Below, in pieces: positions 36,023 to 48,096 of a stretch of 64,000 nt of DNA (its first letter is position 1; the number at the start of each line of letters is the position of its first letter). The notes beneath the pieces were generated by a model. It made no database searches. It was not told the origin of the DNA and saw nothing but the letters and a program-made list of their open reading frames with translations. The position numbers and the translations under genes are program-made. The stretch spans positions 1 through 64,000 of the forward strand of contig BDSL01000037.1 of the NCBI GenBank assembly GCA_003116995.1, in the 5' to 3' direction. Source of the DNA: Yamagishiella unicocca. Its lineage: Eukaryota; Chlorophyta; Chlorophyceae; Chlamydomonadales; Volvocaceae.

Positions 36023-37038
36023 ATGGCGACGGCACCACCGTCATCACCCCCTGCTGCTCCTGGTCACGGAGACCTGGCGCAGCGGCTCCACATCGGGAAG
36101 GCCCTGGGAGCAGGAGCGTTCGCAACAGTACATCGTGCTGTGTACGATGGCCAGCCTGTTGCGCTGAAGGTCCTCCAGCCCCAGCACGCCCCTAGCACCC
36201 AGGAGGGCTGCCCCGTCAAGATGTTCCTACGCGAGGGGGACATCTTGCGGCGCTTGGAGCATGGGTGAGCGAGCACCTGGCTGCTGGGCAAAAGACGGAT
36301 ACCATACTGACTGTATGCATCACACGGCAGCCAGCACCCGCCGCCTACCCGCTGCATCCCACCTTCCGCACGCACGCAAAAGATGAAGCGTTTGCGTAAA
36401 TGCATTATTGAGGACGGGAGTCCTTTTAAACTGCTGGCATTACGTATGTACATGTGCGCATGCGTGTATGAGCACGGCGAGTGCAGGTGCTTATGCGTGA
36501 TGGCCTCACTCGGCGGCTGCTGCAGACCCCAGGCAACCTCGGCTTGCCCCGACCCGCCCGGCAAGACTTGAACAATAACTAACAATATAGTCACCCGTTA
36601 TGGCGATTAACATCTAACGAATTCTTCCGCCGGGCAACGGATGGTTGGGGCCCATCGTAAAACCTACATCAAAAGATATCTCGACAACGAAAGAAAGTCA
36701 CTGCAGGTTGGCTCTCACGCAGTGTCCTACCAATCGACGCGCGTCAGCAGTCAGCCACGTGCGTTGGTGCCTGCGCGTGTTAAGTATATCATCTATGGCG
36801 AGTATATGTATATATAGTAAGGTGGCCGACGGTTGTGTCAAATAGGTCCTGATGGGCGGCTCGCAGCAGGGCTAGAAGCGCTGCCAGTGGCGTACTGACG
36901 CTCCATGAACCAAACAACGGTGGCATATTGTTTGAATCATGCATGCATAAACCGGGGCAGCTCGAACGAATCAAAGTAAGGTTGGTTGTTAAAACCTCGC
37001 TGTCGTCGTGGCTGAGACGGCCATCCCAATTCACTCCT

Positions 37039-37074
<36 letters not shown>

Positions 37075-40000
37075 ATCAGTTAAATTGAAAGGTCATAAGG
37101 CTGCCGAAGTGCCGATGTCCGCGCCCATCCCGTTCAATCAAACGTTCAAACCGCTCCTCCGCTTGATCGATTGTGCATCAACACATACGTGCTTACCTTC
37201 TCTTTCGTTTCCCGCTGAACGTAAGCATTATCCTGATTTACTTCATTACAATATGACTGCCCCGCCCGCCTTGCTTGCCCTCAGCCACATCGTACGCTGC
37301 CTGGCGGTTCTGGAGCTGCCACCCGACTTCCCCGGGCTGGCACGTGGGTACGTCCGACCCGCGTGGGCCTTGGTCATGGAGCTGCTTGACGGCGGCTCGC
37401 TGGGCAGCCTGATGCACAAACAGCTCGTGGCGCCCTGGAAGTTTCTGTACGACAACGCCACCGCCCTGGATTTGAGCATTCAGGTGGCATCGGCGCTTTC
37501 GCACCTCCACGGCCTCAGTCCCCCAGTCATTCATCGGGTGCGTGCAAACAAATACCCGGTTCAATTCCGAGCAGTTCTGTACGTACATACAGTACCCCCC
37601 CCCCCCCGATTGCGTTGAGCCAGTGGTGCGGGGCAAGGGGTCGTCGTGCACGGATGGAAGGGGGCGGAAACAGGGCGTAGGTAGGTAGCACAACCGTTAC
37701 AGTGGGTTTAAGATCAAAAACCAGAACCATCGGCGGGCACATCGCCTGACACTGACTGAGAGAAAAGGGACAGAAACCCAACTGCGCCGTAACAGAGGCG
37801 AACCATCACGGCACCAGCCAACAGCCCAGAGGCAAAAACAGCAGCAGCCAGGTAGATAGGGTAGTGGTAGTGAAGAACACACTTGCACTTCTCGCCAATT
37901 GCATACGCCAAGTATGTAGCTTTACGTATCCATCCTGACCACGCAAAGCACGCCCTGCTGCCTGCCTGCTAAGCACGCACGGCGGCCCATCCGTTGTTTA
38001 CGTGCGTTGGCATCTAGCTATTGCATCTACGCTACGAGGAGGGAAGAATGTACATGAAAACAAGTGGCTCGATTAGCGAGCAAGAGACTCGTCGATGAAT
38101 GCTTGCCCGTACGTTTTGCCAGCTTGCTCGTTCGTTTGCTGCGTGCTCGTTGTTGCGTGCTACGATAGGTTGTTGTAATCGTTACAGTGGGCTCCAGACC
38201 TTAAAAGGTAGAGCCATCGGGCGATAGGTAGTAAGACGTACTGAGTATGTAGCTAGCTAGCTAGCTAGCTGGTTTGGCTAGCTTGGCGTTTCGTTTTCTG
38301 CTTCGGCACAAATCGTTTAGGCCTATTTGCCCAACCTCGCCGCGACTTGACCAACGTGGTATGTCTACGTTCAGGACGTTAAGACCGACAACGTGATGCT
38401 CAGCATGCCTCTGGGCGGCGGCAAAAAGGCAACAGCGAAGCTGATCGATCTGGGCCTGCACACGGTGCGTACGTGTACGGCCTACCTACCCGCCTACCTG
38501 CAGCACGGGCACCCTCCCTTCGTACACGGGTTTTCCTTGCAACCCACCTGCGGCGGCAGGAGGGATGACGAGCTAGTTAAGATGAGCCCACGCACGGCAC
38601 AAACGTATAGCTGTGCTACCTTGCTGCTCAATTGCATCCATGATGTGATAAGCAGCAGGGTACGTGGAGATGTAGGCAAGGACGTCAGCTCGTACCTACC
38701 CTAGCTGCCTTACGCCTCGCTTCGTTCCGGCGTGCGTCGCTTCGTTGCCGCCTGCGTGCAGTGTCCCCTGAGCCTCGAGCGCTACACTCGCCAGACGCTG
38801 CTTCGCGGCCGGATGAGTGGGAGCAGTCGCGGCTTTCGCGAGGCGGCAACGAGCAACACCGCGGGCGACCAAAGCTACGGGCATTCAAGGGCCATGGGTC
38901 CCAGCAGCAGCACGGACACGCAGCCCAGAACCAGATCATGCCTCGATCTGCGCAGAAGCGCGGCCGCTGCCGGCCCCTGTGTGCCTGCCGCTGCCGCCGT
39001 TGGCGCGAAAGAGGGCCTTCAAGTTGAGGACCGAAGCAAGACCCTGCCCGACCTATCCATTTTCTTCGGGATACATCCAGACAACAACCGGCTGTATCCA
39101 ATTGACCTCAGCAGAGCCAGCAGGTTCATACCGCCGCAGGTGCAGTCCCAGCAGCCACGGCTGACGTCATCGGGTCGCGGCCGCGTTGCCAGCGAATCGC
39201 TATCATTGGGAAACGGAGGCATGGGCCGTATTATAGCTACATCTTCCAGCATTCTAACGCGTCCCGCTATCAGTGTTAACACCGCGCAGCCCCCGGACAT
39301 TTTTCGGCTGTCGGAAACGGGCGAGGAGGAGGCCATGCGCCTTCGCAGCCTCTCACCCAAGGCTGCTGCCCCGCAACCGCGACCGTTTTGGCCGTTCGAT
39401 TCCAGCAGCATCGATGGGAATGATGTTTCCAAGCGGCAGCACGATCTGCAGCAACGCGGCAATGGCGGCGATGGCGCGCAGATTCAAATCCGACGACGGG
39501 CTTGCGTTGACAGCTGCAAGCCGGTTGCCCGTGCCGCCTCAGCTGGTGTTATCATCTCATTTGCGACCGGTGCAACGTCTTCAGCAGCGAAATCACGATC
39601 TGAGTTCAACGTCCTTTACAGCGCAACCAGCAGCAGAGTCGCAAACGCCACGACAGGAAGCCACCGCAGTGGCGTCCGTGCTTCATCGGGCGCGGGATAC
39701 AGCAGCAGCGCCAACGCCGCAACGCACCCCGTTAAACGTTCGACTGCGCGCTTGCTGACGCAGCTGCGGACGCTGCCGTCAGAACCTCCCACCGCAAGAA
39801 GCGTTAGAAGTGCTGCAAGCGACACGGCGCAGCAGCAGCAGCATGCCGCTATTGCCGCTGATGAGGCACGCATGCAGCCGATCGTTCACTCGCACTCTAT
39901 GAACGACGCCGGCGGCAGCAAAGTCGCAACCAGCGATAGCGTTTCACATCGCGGCAGCATACATACCTCTGCTGCTGCTGTTGCCGCTGCTGCTGACGAC

Positions 40001-40690
40001 GTTGCTCGCCGGTCCGTCATCGCCGCTCTGGCCAGTGCATGCGATAACAGCTCCGTAGATCAGGGCCTTCCAGGTGTCAGCGACAACGGTTCGGTGCTGA
40101 TGCAGCAAGGTATGGACCCACAATCATCACGTCCCATCGCGGCCAAGGACATGATAGTACCATGCGGCTCATCCATCACTGATGGCGCCGGCGGCTCATC
40201 AGTCACCGGTGGAGGCCTTGAGGTGGTGTATCGGCTGACGGGACAGACAGGCTCTTGTATGACCATGGCACCTGAGATCCGCCTGCAGCAGCCGTACAAC
40301 GAGAAGATTGACGTGTACGCGTTTGGGGTCGTGATGTACGAGATCTGGTCAAGATCGCTGCTGGCCTTGACGTACATCGGCACCAAGCGCCCAGACCTGC
40401 CGCGCGTCTTGCACAAGTGCGATGACTGGCCCGACCTCGTCGTTTCCGGCTACCGCCCCTCTCGCATTGCGGCCATTCCCGAGCTGGTGTGGCAGCTCAT
40501 CACTGAATGCTGGCACCAGGACCCGCTGCTGCGTCCAACGATGGCCGCTGTAGAGGCGCGACTGCGCAGGATGGCTGAAGCCGACCAGGCGGAGGCGGTG
40601 ATTGGCCTATCTAGCGGCAAGGGCGGCGTGAAGCTGTCATCGGCAAAGGCGGGTCAATCGAGACCAACTTGCGGTTGCACGATTAGCTGA
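36023..40690 (+). CDS. TKL-type protein kinase with ~500-residue activation-segment insert
   Basis: Four exons with matching phases: 36023-36264, 37285-37537, 38375-38464 and 38762-40690 (837 aa). N-lobe: glycine loop IGKALGAGAFATVHRAV, Lys strand VALKVL and helix-C Glu in FLREGDILRRLEHG. Hinge region: ALVMELLDGGSLGSLM. Catalytic loop VIHRDVKTDNVML spans exons 2 and 3. The DFG position reads DLG (KLIDLGLHT). Exon 4 then adds about 500 Ser/Ala/Gln-rich residues before TGQTGSCMTMAPEI, where the C-lobe resumes (PYNEKIDVYAFGVVMYEIW, CWHQDPLLRP). The TGxTGS...MAPE and PYNEK motifs are typical of green-lineage TKL kinases; Ser/Thr activity is inferred. The ATG at 36023 is the first in frame, with a purine at -3 and G at +4. 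Candidate TGTAA signal at 41025. Confidence 0.88.
37041..37073. repeat. (CTG)11 microsatellite in intron 1 of the TKL kinase
   Basis: Eleven uninterrupted CTG triplets, about 210 bases upstream of the acceptor of exon 2. Confidence 0.97.
37691..37739 (+). repeat. Dispersed GTAACGGTTAC-type repeat, copy b
   Basis: CCGTTACAGTGGGTTTAAG, ATCAAAAACCAGAACCATCG and GCGGGC align with the copy at 7056 (minus) and with 38173-38224, with several substitutions. It lies in intron 2 of the TKL kinase. Confidence 0.6.
38173..38224 (+). repeat. Dispersed GTAACGGTTAC-type repeat, copy c
   Basis: TGTAATCGTTACAGTGGGC, TCCAGACCTTAAAAGGTAG and AGCCATCGGGCG match copy a in opposite orientation. Same intron as copy b, about 480 bases away. 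Confidence 0.7.
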
Positions 40691-41024
40691 AGGAGAGGGG
40701 CGTTGGAGGGCTGCCTCTGAAGCCTAGCGCGCGCTTACTGCTGCCGGGCATACGTATGGACGTGGCAGGACGGGTCGTGCGGGTGCTTGCGTCCGGATAT
40801 ACTTTTCGTACGCGGGGTGGTTTGATGCATGTCGTTGTTCCCGCGTTGTGTATGCGTATGTGTATGTGTATGCGCGGGCTGCATGCTGCACTCATTGCGT
40901 GGGGATAGATCCGATTGCTTGATATACCGGCATTAGGTATGCATGTGCCTCCTACGGAGGTGGGCCTCCGTGCGTGGACCGGCAGGTCCTAAATTAAGGC
41001 GGGTAGCTTGCAAAAGCTACCGGT

Positions 41025-41029
41025 TGTAA
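41025..41029 (+). terminator. Candidate TGTAA polyadenylation signal for the TKL kinase
   Basis: TGTAA, the signal used by most chlamydomonadalean nuclear genes, occurs 335 bases after the stop at 40690. The five-base motif is common by chance. Confidence 0.35.
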
Positions 41030-44000
41030 TCCGCGCGGGACTAGCTGTGGGGCATATCCGCGGACTGTGCATACACAACCATCCGGGTTAGTTCTGAAGG
41101 TTCTGCGGTTCGGTGCCTGGCATGGATTGGGCGAAGTGCTCCTTTGTGCGTTTCGTTTTCCGTGATCGATGCGTCCGCGGCTGCCTTGAGCCGACCTAAA
41201 TCACGCGAATAGCAGTATTTATGGCCCGCAATGTGTCGATCGAAACAAAGCATATATATCTATCATATAGGTTCGCGACATGGATGTGGGTTCGTGATCA
41301 GCCCGTGTCTGTGCGGTGGCAGGGCTCTTCATTTGCTCCTTGCTTTTTTCGTTTCCTTTTTGGCGGACTCCCGGCGCCCCTAATGGGCCGCCCCCTGGAC
41401 TAACGGGGCTTTAAATTGCTGTCAGTTGTGGATGTGTGCTGAGCAGAGTATGGTCGCTTGCTAGTCTTGGGACCTTGCGAGGGTAGGAGGATTGCGGCCG
41501 TCGTACAATGTCCCGAGCATTTAAGTCTCTGTCAGTGCTCAAGGCAACGAAAGGTGGGCATGTCCTGCTCGGGACTTGCGTTTCCTGGTATGAGAGGCGG
41601 CTCCGGGGGAGCGTCCGCGGGAGGTCTCGCCTCGAATGCACAAATTCTTTTGTTTTTTCTGTCCGGTGGCTCAGGCGATAGTTGACCAACTTGCGGCCCG
41701 GAATGGTGAAGGGGTGACCCGGGCACAGGTCTGGTTGGTACAGGCCCTCCGGCCATGCAACCCTGCGTCTGGGATGTGGTGGTCCAGGCCGCCGTCACTG
41801 CCATGGGAATTGGGCGCAGCTTTATGGCTGCAGCTCTCAAGAGCTCGGGGGCTGTTGGCCCTCTTGTTGTCCCTGGGTTTGATCTCCAGGATCGTGCCAT
41901 CCACCGTGGGGTGGTGCAGTTTTTGGCCCTTCTTCGGGGGTTTGCAGTGTTGGGGCTTCCACAGAAGGGTTAGGCCCCTGTGAGGCCACGGCACGCCTCT
42001 TTACGGGTAGTTCTGTTCGCTTTGTGTGAGGGGCCGGACGACATGGATGTGGGTTCATGATATACCCCCCCGACTGCGTGGTGGAAGGGTCCTTTACTGT
42101 TGTCTGTTGCTTTTCCTGTTGCTTAATGTTTTTCTCGTCCTCGGGTGGGTGTATTCTGGTTGGAGCTTGTGTTCTCTGTGATGAGAGGCGGGCACCTGTT
42201 CTAGTTGTATCGTGGAGGCGCTCCACTGGTTCATTCGTGGGGGTCCACTAGGTGTGTCCCACACGTACAAATAAGCCGTGTACCGGGTACAGAAGCGAGT
42301 GGTGGGGCCAGCCAGCTGCAGGGACCTGAAATTTGGGGCAGCCGCTGTGCAGCAAGCCAGCAGGCAGCTTGGAAGGGAGTGGAATATCAATGCTGCGCAA
42401 TAGGCTTCGCAGGCGTCGCTGGTCGTGGTACTGTAAGTGCGGTCCTGGCCCAACGATGTCGCAAGGATGGTTGCTGTCAGTCCGAAGAGTTTGCTGGTAT
42501 AAGAGGTGAACCACACCAGTGCTCACGGGGCAAAGGGTCGCTGTGCTAGCACCAAGTAGTGGGATAAATCTGCTGACGCCAACATCCTGAAGGGAACTTA
42601 AGCGCAGCTCTACATTTGTCCGACATCATGAAAACACGCTGACAGATGAGTCCTCGGTGAGTCAGGAGGCCGACAATAGGGACGTTCAACATGCTGGCCA
42701 TACCGCGAGACACCGCCTGCAAGGCCGGGATGTAATCGGTCAAGAGTCTAGTTCCTGCGATGGTACGCAACTCGTCCACGCCCTGCCACACTAGTAGGGC
42801 GGGCAGGACTCGCAACATCGCCAGCAGCGCCACTTCACACTATACACAGTTCACAGCGCAAGCTGTGCCTCACCGACTGCCCCCAGCCTATGCGTCCAGA
42901 GCAAACCCGGGCAGGCATGCATTGTGGGCGAACCAGAAGCGTGCGCTCGCACGCGGATGCGCGCGCGGCCTCGCTCCACAGGTCGGGAGCGGCGGGGCAG
43001 CGCGCACTGCTACGAACTTTTAGTCCCAATCCTTTCGAGTAACCCGCAAACATCTCTGGCCGTGGTGCTACTGGCAACCGCCTCCCACGTGTCCGCACAC
43101 AGGCCCCCTCACCCATCTTGGAGGCCAGTTTCCAGTTCCCCACACACCACACCACACCACCCGTAGCACAACCCAAATGCCTAGTTCCAGCGATGAAGTA
43201 GGGACGGTTGCCGCCCGCCGAACTAAGGCATGTCAGATGTGAACGCCATCCCACTGTAATGCTTTAGGGAACCCACAAGCTGGGGCCCCGCCCCATGCAC
43301 GCAGGCTACTAGCCAACTTTGCACACAGGCACAAGCACGCACATACCAGACTTTAAGAGACACTTCATGCACTACACGCACTTTACCAGCCACAGCCAAC
43401 ACGACGGATATTGCCGAGAGTCAAGTGACGCAAGGCCCTCGGACTCGCCGGGAGAAACGCGACGGCCGCAAACCCGCAGAGGCGACAACTCCAGCCGGCT
43501 GATGCCAACCCCCACGCACTCACTCTATCCGTCATCGGCTGCTAGTTGTCGTACGACTGGTTCTAGTCGTTATCCAGCGCACGCCCCGGGCGTACGACAA
43601 TCCAGGAGTTGCAGCAATCTGGGTTGCCGACGACGCCAAAACAAAAGACAACTGTACAGATCAGCGCAAGGACCCCTCAGGGCTCCGAAGTACGAAGTAC
43701 TAGCCAAGCCCACCCTTGGCAGCCTTCTCCTCCGCAGCAATTCGTCCGCAGTGGCCGCCCCTCGGGGGATTGCCACTTGGCACAGCGCCCATCCCAGCTC
43801 AAGCGAAAAATCTGGCGCAAGGCTAACAGTGACGGCTGTTCCCGCTGCCCCCTACTCATCAGCACAGAAAGCGCCCAGCATGAGGGACGGGTTACACGTT
43901 TCCACCATCGAGCCAAGCATGAAGCGGCGCGACATGCACCATTTTCCGCAGGCGGCAGGACTGCGGCTGCTTTGGACCTCATCTCAGCCGCCACCCGCCT

Positions 44001-44454
44001 CGTTGATAAGTAGCTTCAGGTCAATGGAGGAGAGCTCGCGCTCGTCACCACGTTTGTCACTGCCTCCGCCCAATGCCCAAAAGCAAGGGTTGTCAGCAAT
44101 GCTCGAAGCGCCGCTGCGGCCCACGCTGCCAGGCATATGCAAAGTGAGCTGCCGCCTCGCGGCGCATGGCTTCCATAGGCGCCTTTTGCACTGCTGAATT
44201 CGCCGCCACAGTCGCCACTTGCACCGAACTTGCCTGCTCCAACTTCACCCTGCAGCTGATCGCATGCCATCTGCAGCAAACGCGTGTGCACGCCACACGA
44301 CCTTCCGGCCGCAGCAACAGCGATAGCCTCCACCCCGCGTGGCAAAGCTGCAAACCGACACCGTCGTCCACTGCATGGAACCTCCCCGACTTTATAGCCA
44401 CCTGCGTGGTTGAACCCCCCGTTGAAGCGGTGGACCCACTGGCGGCGGTCGGGA

Positions 44455-44459
44455 TTACA
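44455..44459 (-). terminator. Candidate TGTAA polyadenylation signal for PP2A-A
   Basis: TGTAA on the minus strand, about 70 bases after the TAA stop at 44528-44530, a normal 3' UTR distance. Confidence 0.4.
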
Positions 44460-44527
44460 CGCGCGGTGCTCGGTGCTAGGTCTGCCTTCAGCAATCCCTG
44501 ACGTTGTGGGGAAGAACTACGTGCTGC

Positions 44528-47500
44528 TTAGGCTGATCCATGGTCGCAGGCGTACAGCGCCTGGCGCGCATAGAAGCGCACGTCCATGTCGGGATCCTCG
44601 CAAAGCTCCAGCAGCACAGGTCGGATGGTGGACTCCAGCACGTTGCGGCTGACGAGGCCCGACAGCTTCTCCATGATCTTTGCTACGTTGAACTTGACGT
44701 TGGGAACCTGCACATTTGGGGATAGGCGCTTTGGTGCACTTGCTGCGACTATGCTCCGGTGAGAAGAGTTGATTTGACTACGCTCCAGTTATTTGAGCAG
44801 AGCAGAGTCGCTACATATCAATTCACCGCGCCGGGCATTCGCGAGGTAAATACACACAGCTTGTAGGGGTTAGGTTTGCTTTCGCAGCAACCCGTCGACC
44901 ACAACTTCGACTTCAAAGAAATATCGTGCGGTCCGGCAAGTGCAATAGGCTGCACGCGGCAGGGTATTTCACCCATCCCGTTGCCAAATTCTCGACAGCA
45001 ACTGTAGAGCTTCATTAACGCAGGTCACGTGTGTCGCCTACCCAACCTCCCAGCTAGAACCTGGGCCACCCGGCGCCCACCTTGTCCTTGGCAGCCGTCG
45101 TAAGGACGGGCAGCATCAGGTTGCACAGCACGTCCTGGCTGACAATGGTCGCCAGCATCGATATGGCTACCAGCACCGTCATGCGGTATAGGTAGTGCGG
45201 GTTCTTGATGAGGGCAAGCACTGACGGCACCAGGTGGTCACGTGCCCAGTCCGGGCCGAACTCCGCTGCCACCTTTTGCAGCGTGCGTGTAGCAGCCTCG
45301 CGGATAGAGGCAACCTGCCGAGTCAGAATGCGGAGGGTCCTAGCTCGTAAACAGCACATACCAGCAACCAGCAAACGATCATACGGACGAGGGCGACAAA
45401 ATGGCAATGGCCAGGCGACAAAAAGGCCGACTATGGCTTCGGCAGCTCGGCCAATCAAGCCCCTCCTCGAATAACTAATGTGCGAGGCGCATGCACCTTT
45501 GAAGGTCGACGTTATCCTGATTCCATATGGCACGACTCATTTCAAAAGTAACTTGCGCTTAGGGGCTGTTTGGTCCGCGAAAAGTTTGTGTTTTCAATCG
45601 GTCGTTAGGGCGGCGACATTCTGGTTGTGTAGACCCACACCGTAAAGCTACCGGTGCACCCATCTTCACACACTTGGACCCGGCCCATGAATTCCGAAGA
45701 CACACTCCGTATTGCCTACCTACGTTGCTCAGCACGCCATATACGCACTTCAGTAACATCATTCGGAATCCCAGTGCGAACTCGTGGCCTACCAGATCAT
45801 GGCTAGGACTCTTAAATCCCAGCCGCGATCCGCGAATTTCCCGCAACAATCTTTACTACTCACGGACACTCTTGTCCATATAACGCACCTGGTCCTCAAG
45901 GCTCTTCATGCACTGCGGCCCCAGCTTCTCCTGGAAAAACTCTGCCCCCAGCTGGCTGGCCAGCAGCGGGATGTGCTCCACAATCGCAAGCCGCACACGC
46001 CAATGCTTGTCCTCCGCCAGCTCCTCAATGGCTGGCAGCAAGCTTTGCGCAAGGAGGTCAATGCCAATCACCTGGTTAACCTGCACGGAGGGCCCCAGCA
46101 GTACATAACAGAAAGAGCTCGGGCACCATCCCTGACATATCTCCTAGCACGCAGCCTGTAGGATACTGCTCCGCATCAGGCAAGTACTGCTCCACATCAG
46201 ACAGGAAGGTAGAGGCAACAAATAAAGGCCATTTTCCTTGCCCTGCGCACACCGCTGGGGCGGTAAGTTTATGTCTGCACACCTGATCAAGCTTGCTGAT
46301 GACGTTCAGGCGCACATCGGGATAAACATCCTTCAGCAGCGTGAGGAAGATTGGCACTAGGTGCTCAATAGTGAGCTGCTTGCCGAGCACCGGCGCCATC
46401 TCCATCACCACACCGGCAAGTGCAGCGCGAACGTATTGGCTGCTATCCATGCTCAGCTCCCGTACACAGGGGATAACGCTTGTAACGATCTGTTGTGGGG
46501 TTAACAGCTTGGAAAACGCAGACACCTTCCCGGCTGCTGCAACGCGCACTTCGGCCTCTGTGTCTCGGAGAAGGCGCACGAAGTTTGGAGTGAGCTCAAT
46601 CCTGCATGACGATTGGTGGTGGCCAAGCAAAAAGATTCAACTCGATTCCAGTATGCCAAGATAATACATCAACATGTCGATGCGCAGAGCAGTTTGCAAC
46701 TGGGTTCAAGCGTTGCGCAGCCGCCGGATCTGGTTCATTGCAGGGAAATAAGCACCATGCGACGCGCTTAGGTCAACGGACGCTAACAGGAAAGCTTTCC
46801 GGAGAGCAACGGAATTTCTGCGCTTGGAAACGGACGGGTAACATGCGTCCAAAGATGATCGCGTTGGAGATAAAAAGCTTTCCAGGACCGGATACCCGAG
46901 AGCACGGACCTGGTCACCTCGGTACCGAGCGCCTCGCAGAGCTGAACGAGCTGCTGGGCGACATTGTAGCGCACCCGCCAGGACTTGTCCTGTGAGACGA
47001 ATAAGAGTCAAAGCGTAAACAACATGACGAGGCACGAACAACGCCTACGCGTGCACATTAAAAACGCGTATAATGCGCACCTGCGCAAACTTGTGAATGA
47101 TAGGCAAGAGGTTCGCGGTCGCATCCGCCTGGCCCAATGCCAGTGCAAATGCCCCGCAACTCTCTACTGCCAGTAGCCGGACGGAGTCTTGGTCTGTGGA
47201 AAAAGTAACGAAAATGTCATTGCCCAAGCCAAGCCCCAGCACAGGTCAGGCTAGCTCACCATCCTGCGTCAAATCCGTGAACAGCGGCATGAGCTCCCGG
47301 CTGCAGTAGTCGCGCTCCACAACCTTCGCAAATCCACCGAGCTTTTGTGCGGCCGCCCTCCGGACCATGGGCGTCTCGTCGCGGCAGAGCTGGGTGTACA
47401 GCTGTCGCAGCTCAGCCTTAAGCATGGGCGTGCATCTCGGATATGCTGTCGCGAACAGTCCGCACGCCGAAACGCGCGAAGTGAACCATTCCCCAGACCC

Positions 47501-48096
47501 GAGACGCTGCAATGTGGGGGCACCGAGGTCAGCGATGAGCTTGCTTGCATATACGTGCTGCATCGCTAGCATGCGCCATGTCCTACCTTAAGGATTGTCA
47601 CAAAATGCTCGCACGAGTGGCTGTCCGGCATGGTCGAGCCCACTTTGCTAAGGGACTCCACTGCCTTGTCCCGCACCACCGTTTCTTCTACGGTCGATAG
47701 CGTCTCCAGCAGAGGCAGCAATAGGTATGCGTACTGCGGTCCACCCACGTATGGCACAAAGTTCCCGAGCTGCTCTGCCTGCGCCAGGAGGACCTCGTCC
47801 TCATCGTCCACGTTCTCGCTTAAGAAGGGAATCAGCTCCGCCCGTGTCCGTTCCTCTCCAAGAGCCTGCGCTATGAGCCCGAGCCTGCTGATGGAGTTCA
47901 AGCGACGAAGCGGCTCATCGCTCTTGAGCTCGTCTCTGCAAAGCGCGGCCGCAACAACGCGATCAGCCGAGAAGCAAAGCCGCCCGCAGCCGGTCCGTGG
48001 GTGAAGGACCAGCACTCATGGCATAAACACAGCAAGCATGTCCTTGCAAGCTCACATGAGGATGGCAATAGGCAGCAAGCTGTCGTCGGCAGCCAT
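44528..48096 (-). CDS. Protein phosphatase 2A scaffold subunit A (PR65-type HEAT-repeat protein)
   Basis: Nine exons in perfect phase: 48056-48096, 47587-47935, 47260-47506, 47081-47193, 46910-46989, 46283-46601, 45889-46080, 45081-45314, 44528-44707, coding for 584 aa against about 590 in the family. The first exon gives [13 protein letters not shown], joining to [15 protein letters not shown] as in plant and animal PR65. Later landmarks are [135 protein letters not shown] and [11 protein letters not shown]. These are HEAT repeats forming the horseshoe that holds the catalytic C subunit and a regulatory B subunit in cytoplasm and nucleus. The start is fixed by family conservation. No introner-like motif was seen in its introns. 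The gene appears intact. Confidence 0.97.

Larger units (their letters stand above)
40691..44527. other. Intergenic between convergent TKL kinase and PP2A-A genes
   Basis: No conserved protein recognised. The longest plausible open frame is plus-strand 43319-44197 (292 codons), Ser/Arg-rich without a recognisable domain, and other frames are similarly open, so I do not call it. CGACATGGATGTGGGTTC occurs at 41276 and, nearly identical, at 42039, hinting at a duplicated segment. Lower GC than the 12-30 kb block. Confidence 0.45.

Noticed and set aside
43319..44197. 292-codon plus-strand open frame
   Set aside because: Ser/Arg-rich without a recognisable motif; other frames of the same DNA are also open, and it lies in the space downstream of two convergent genes.
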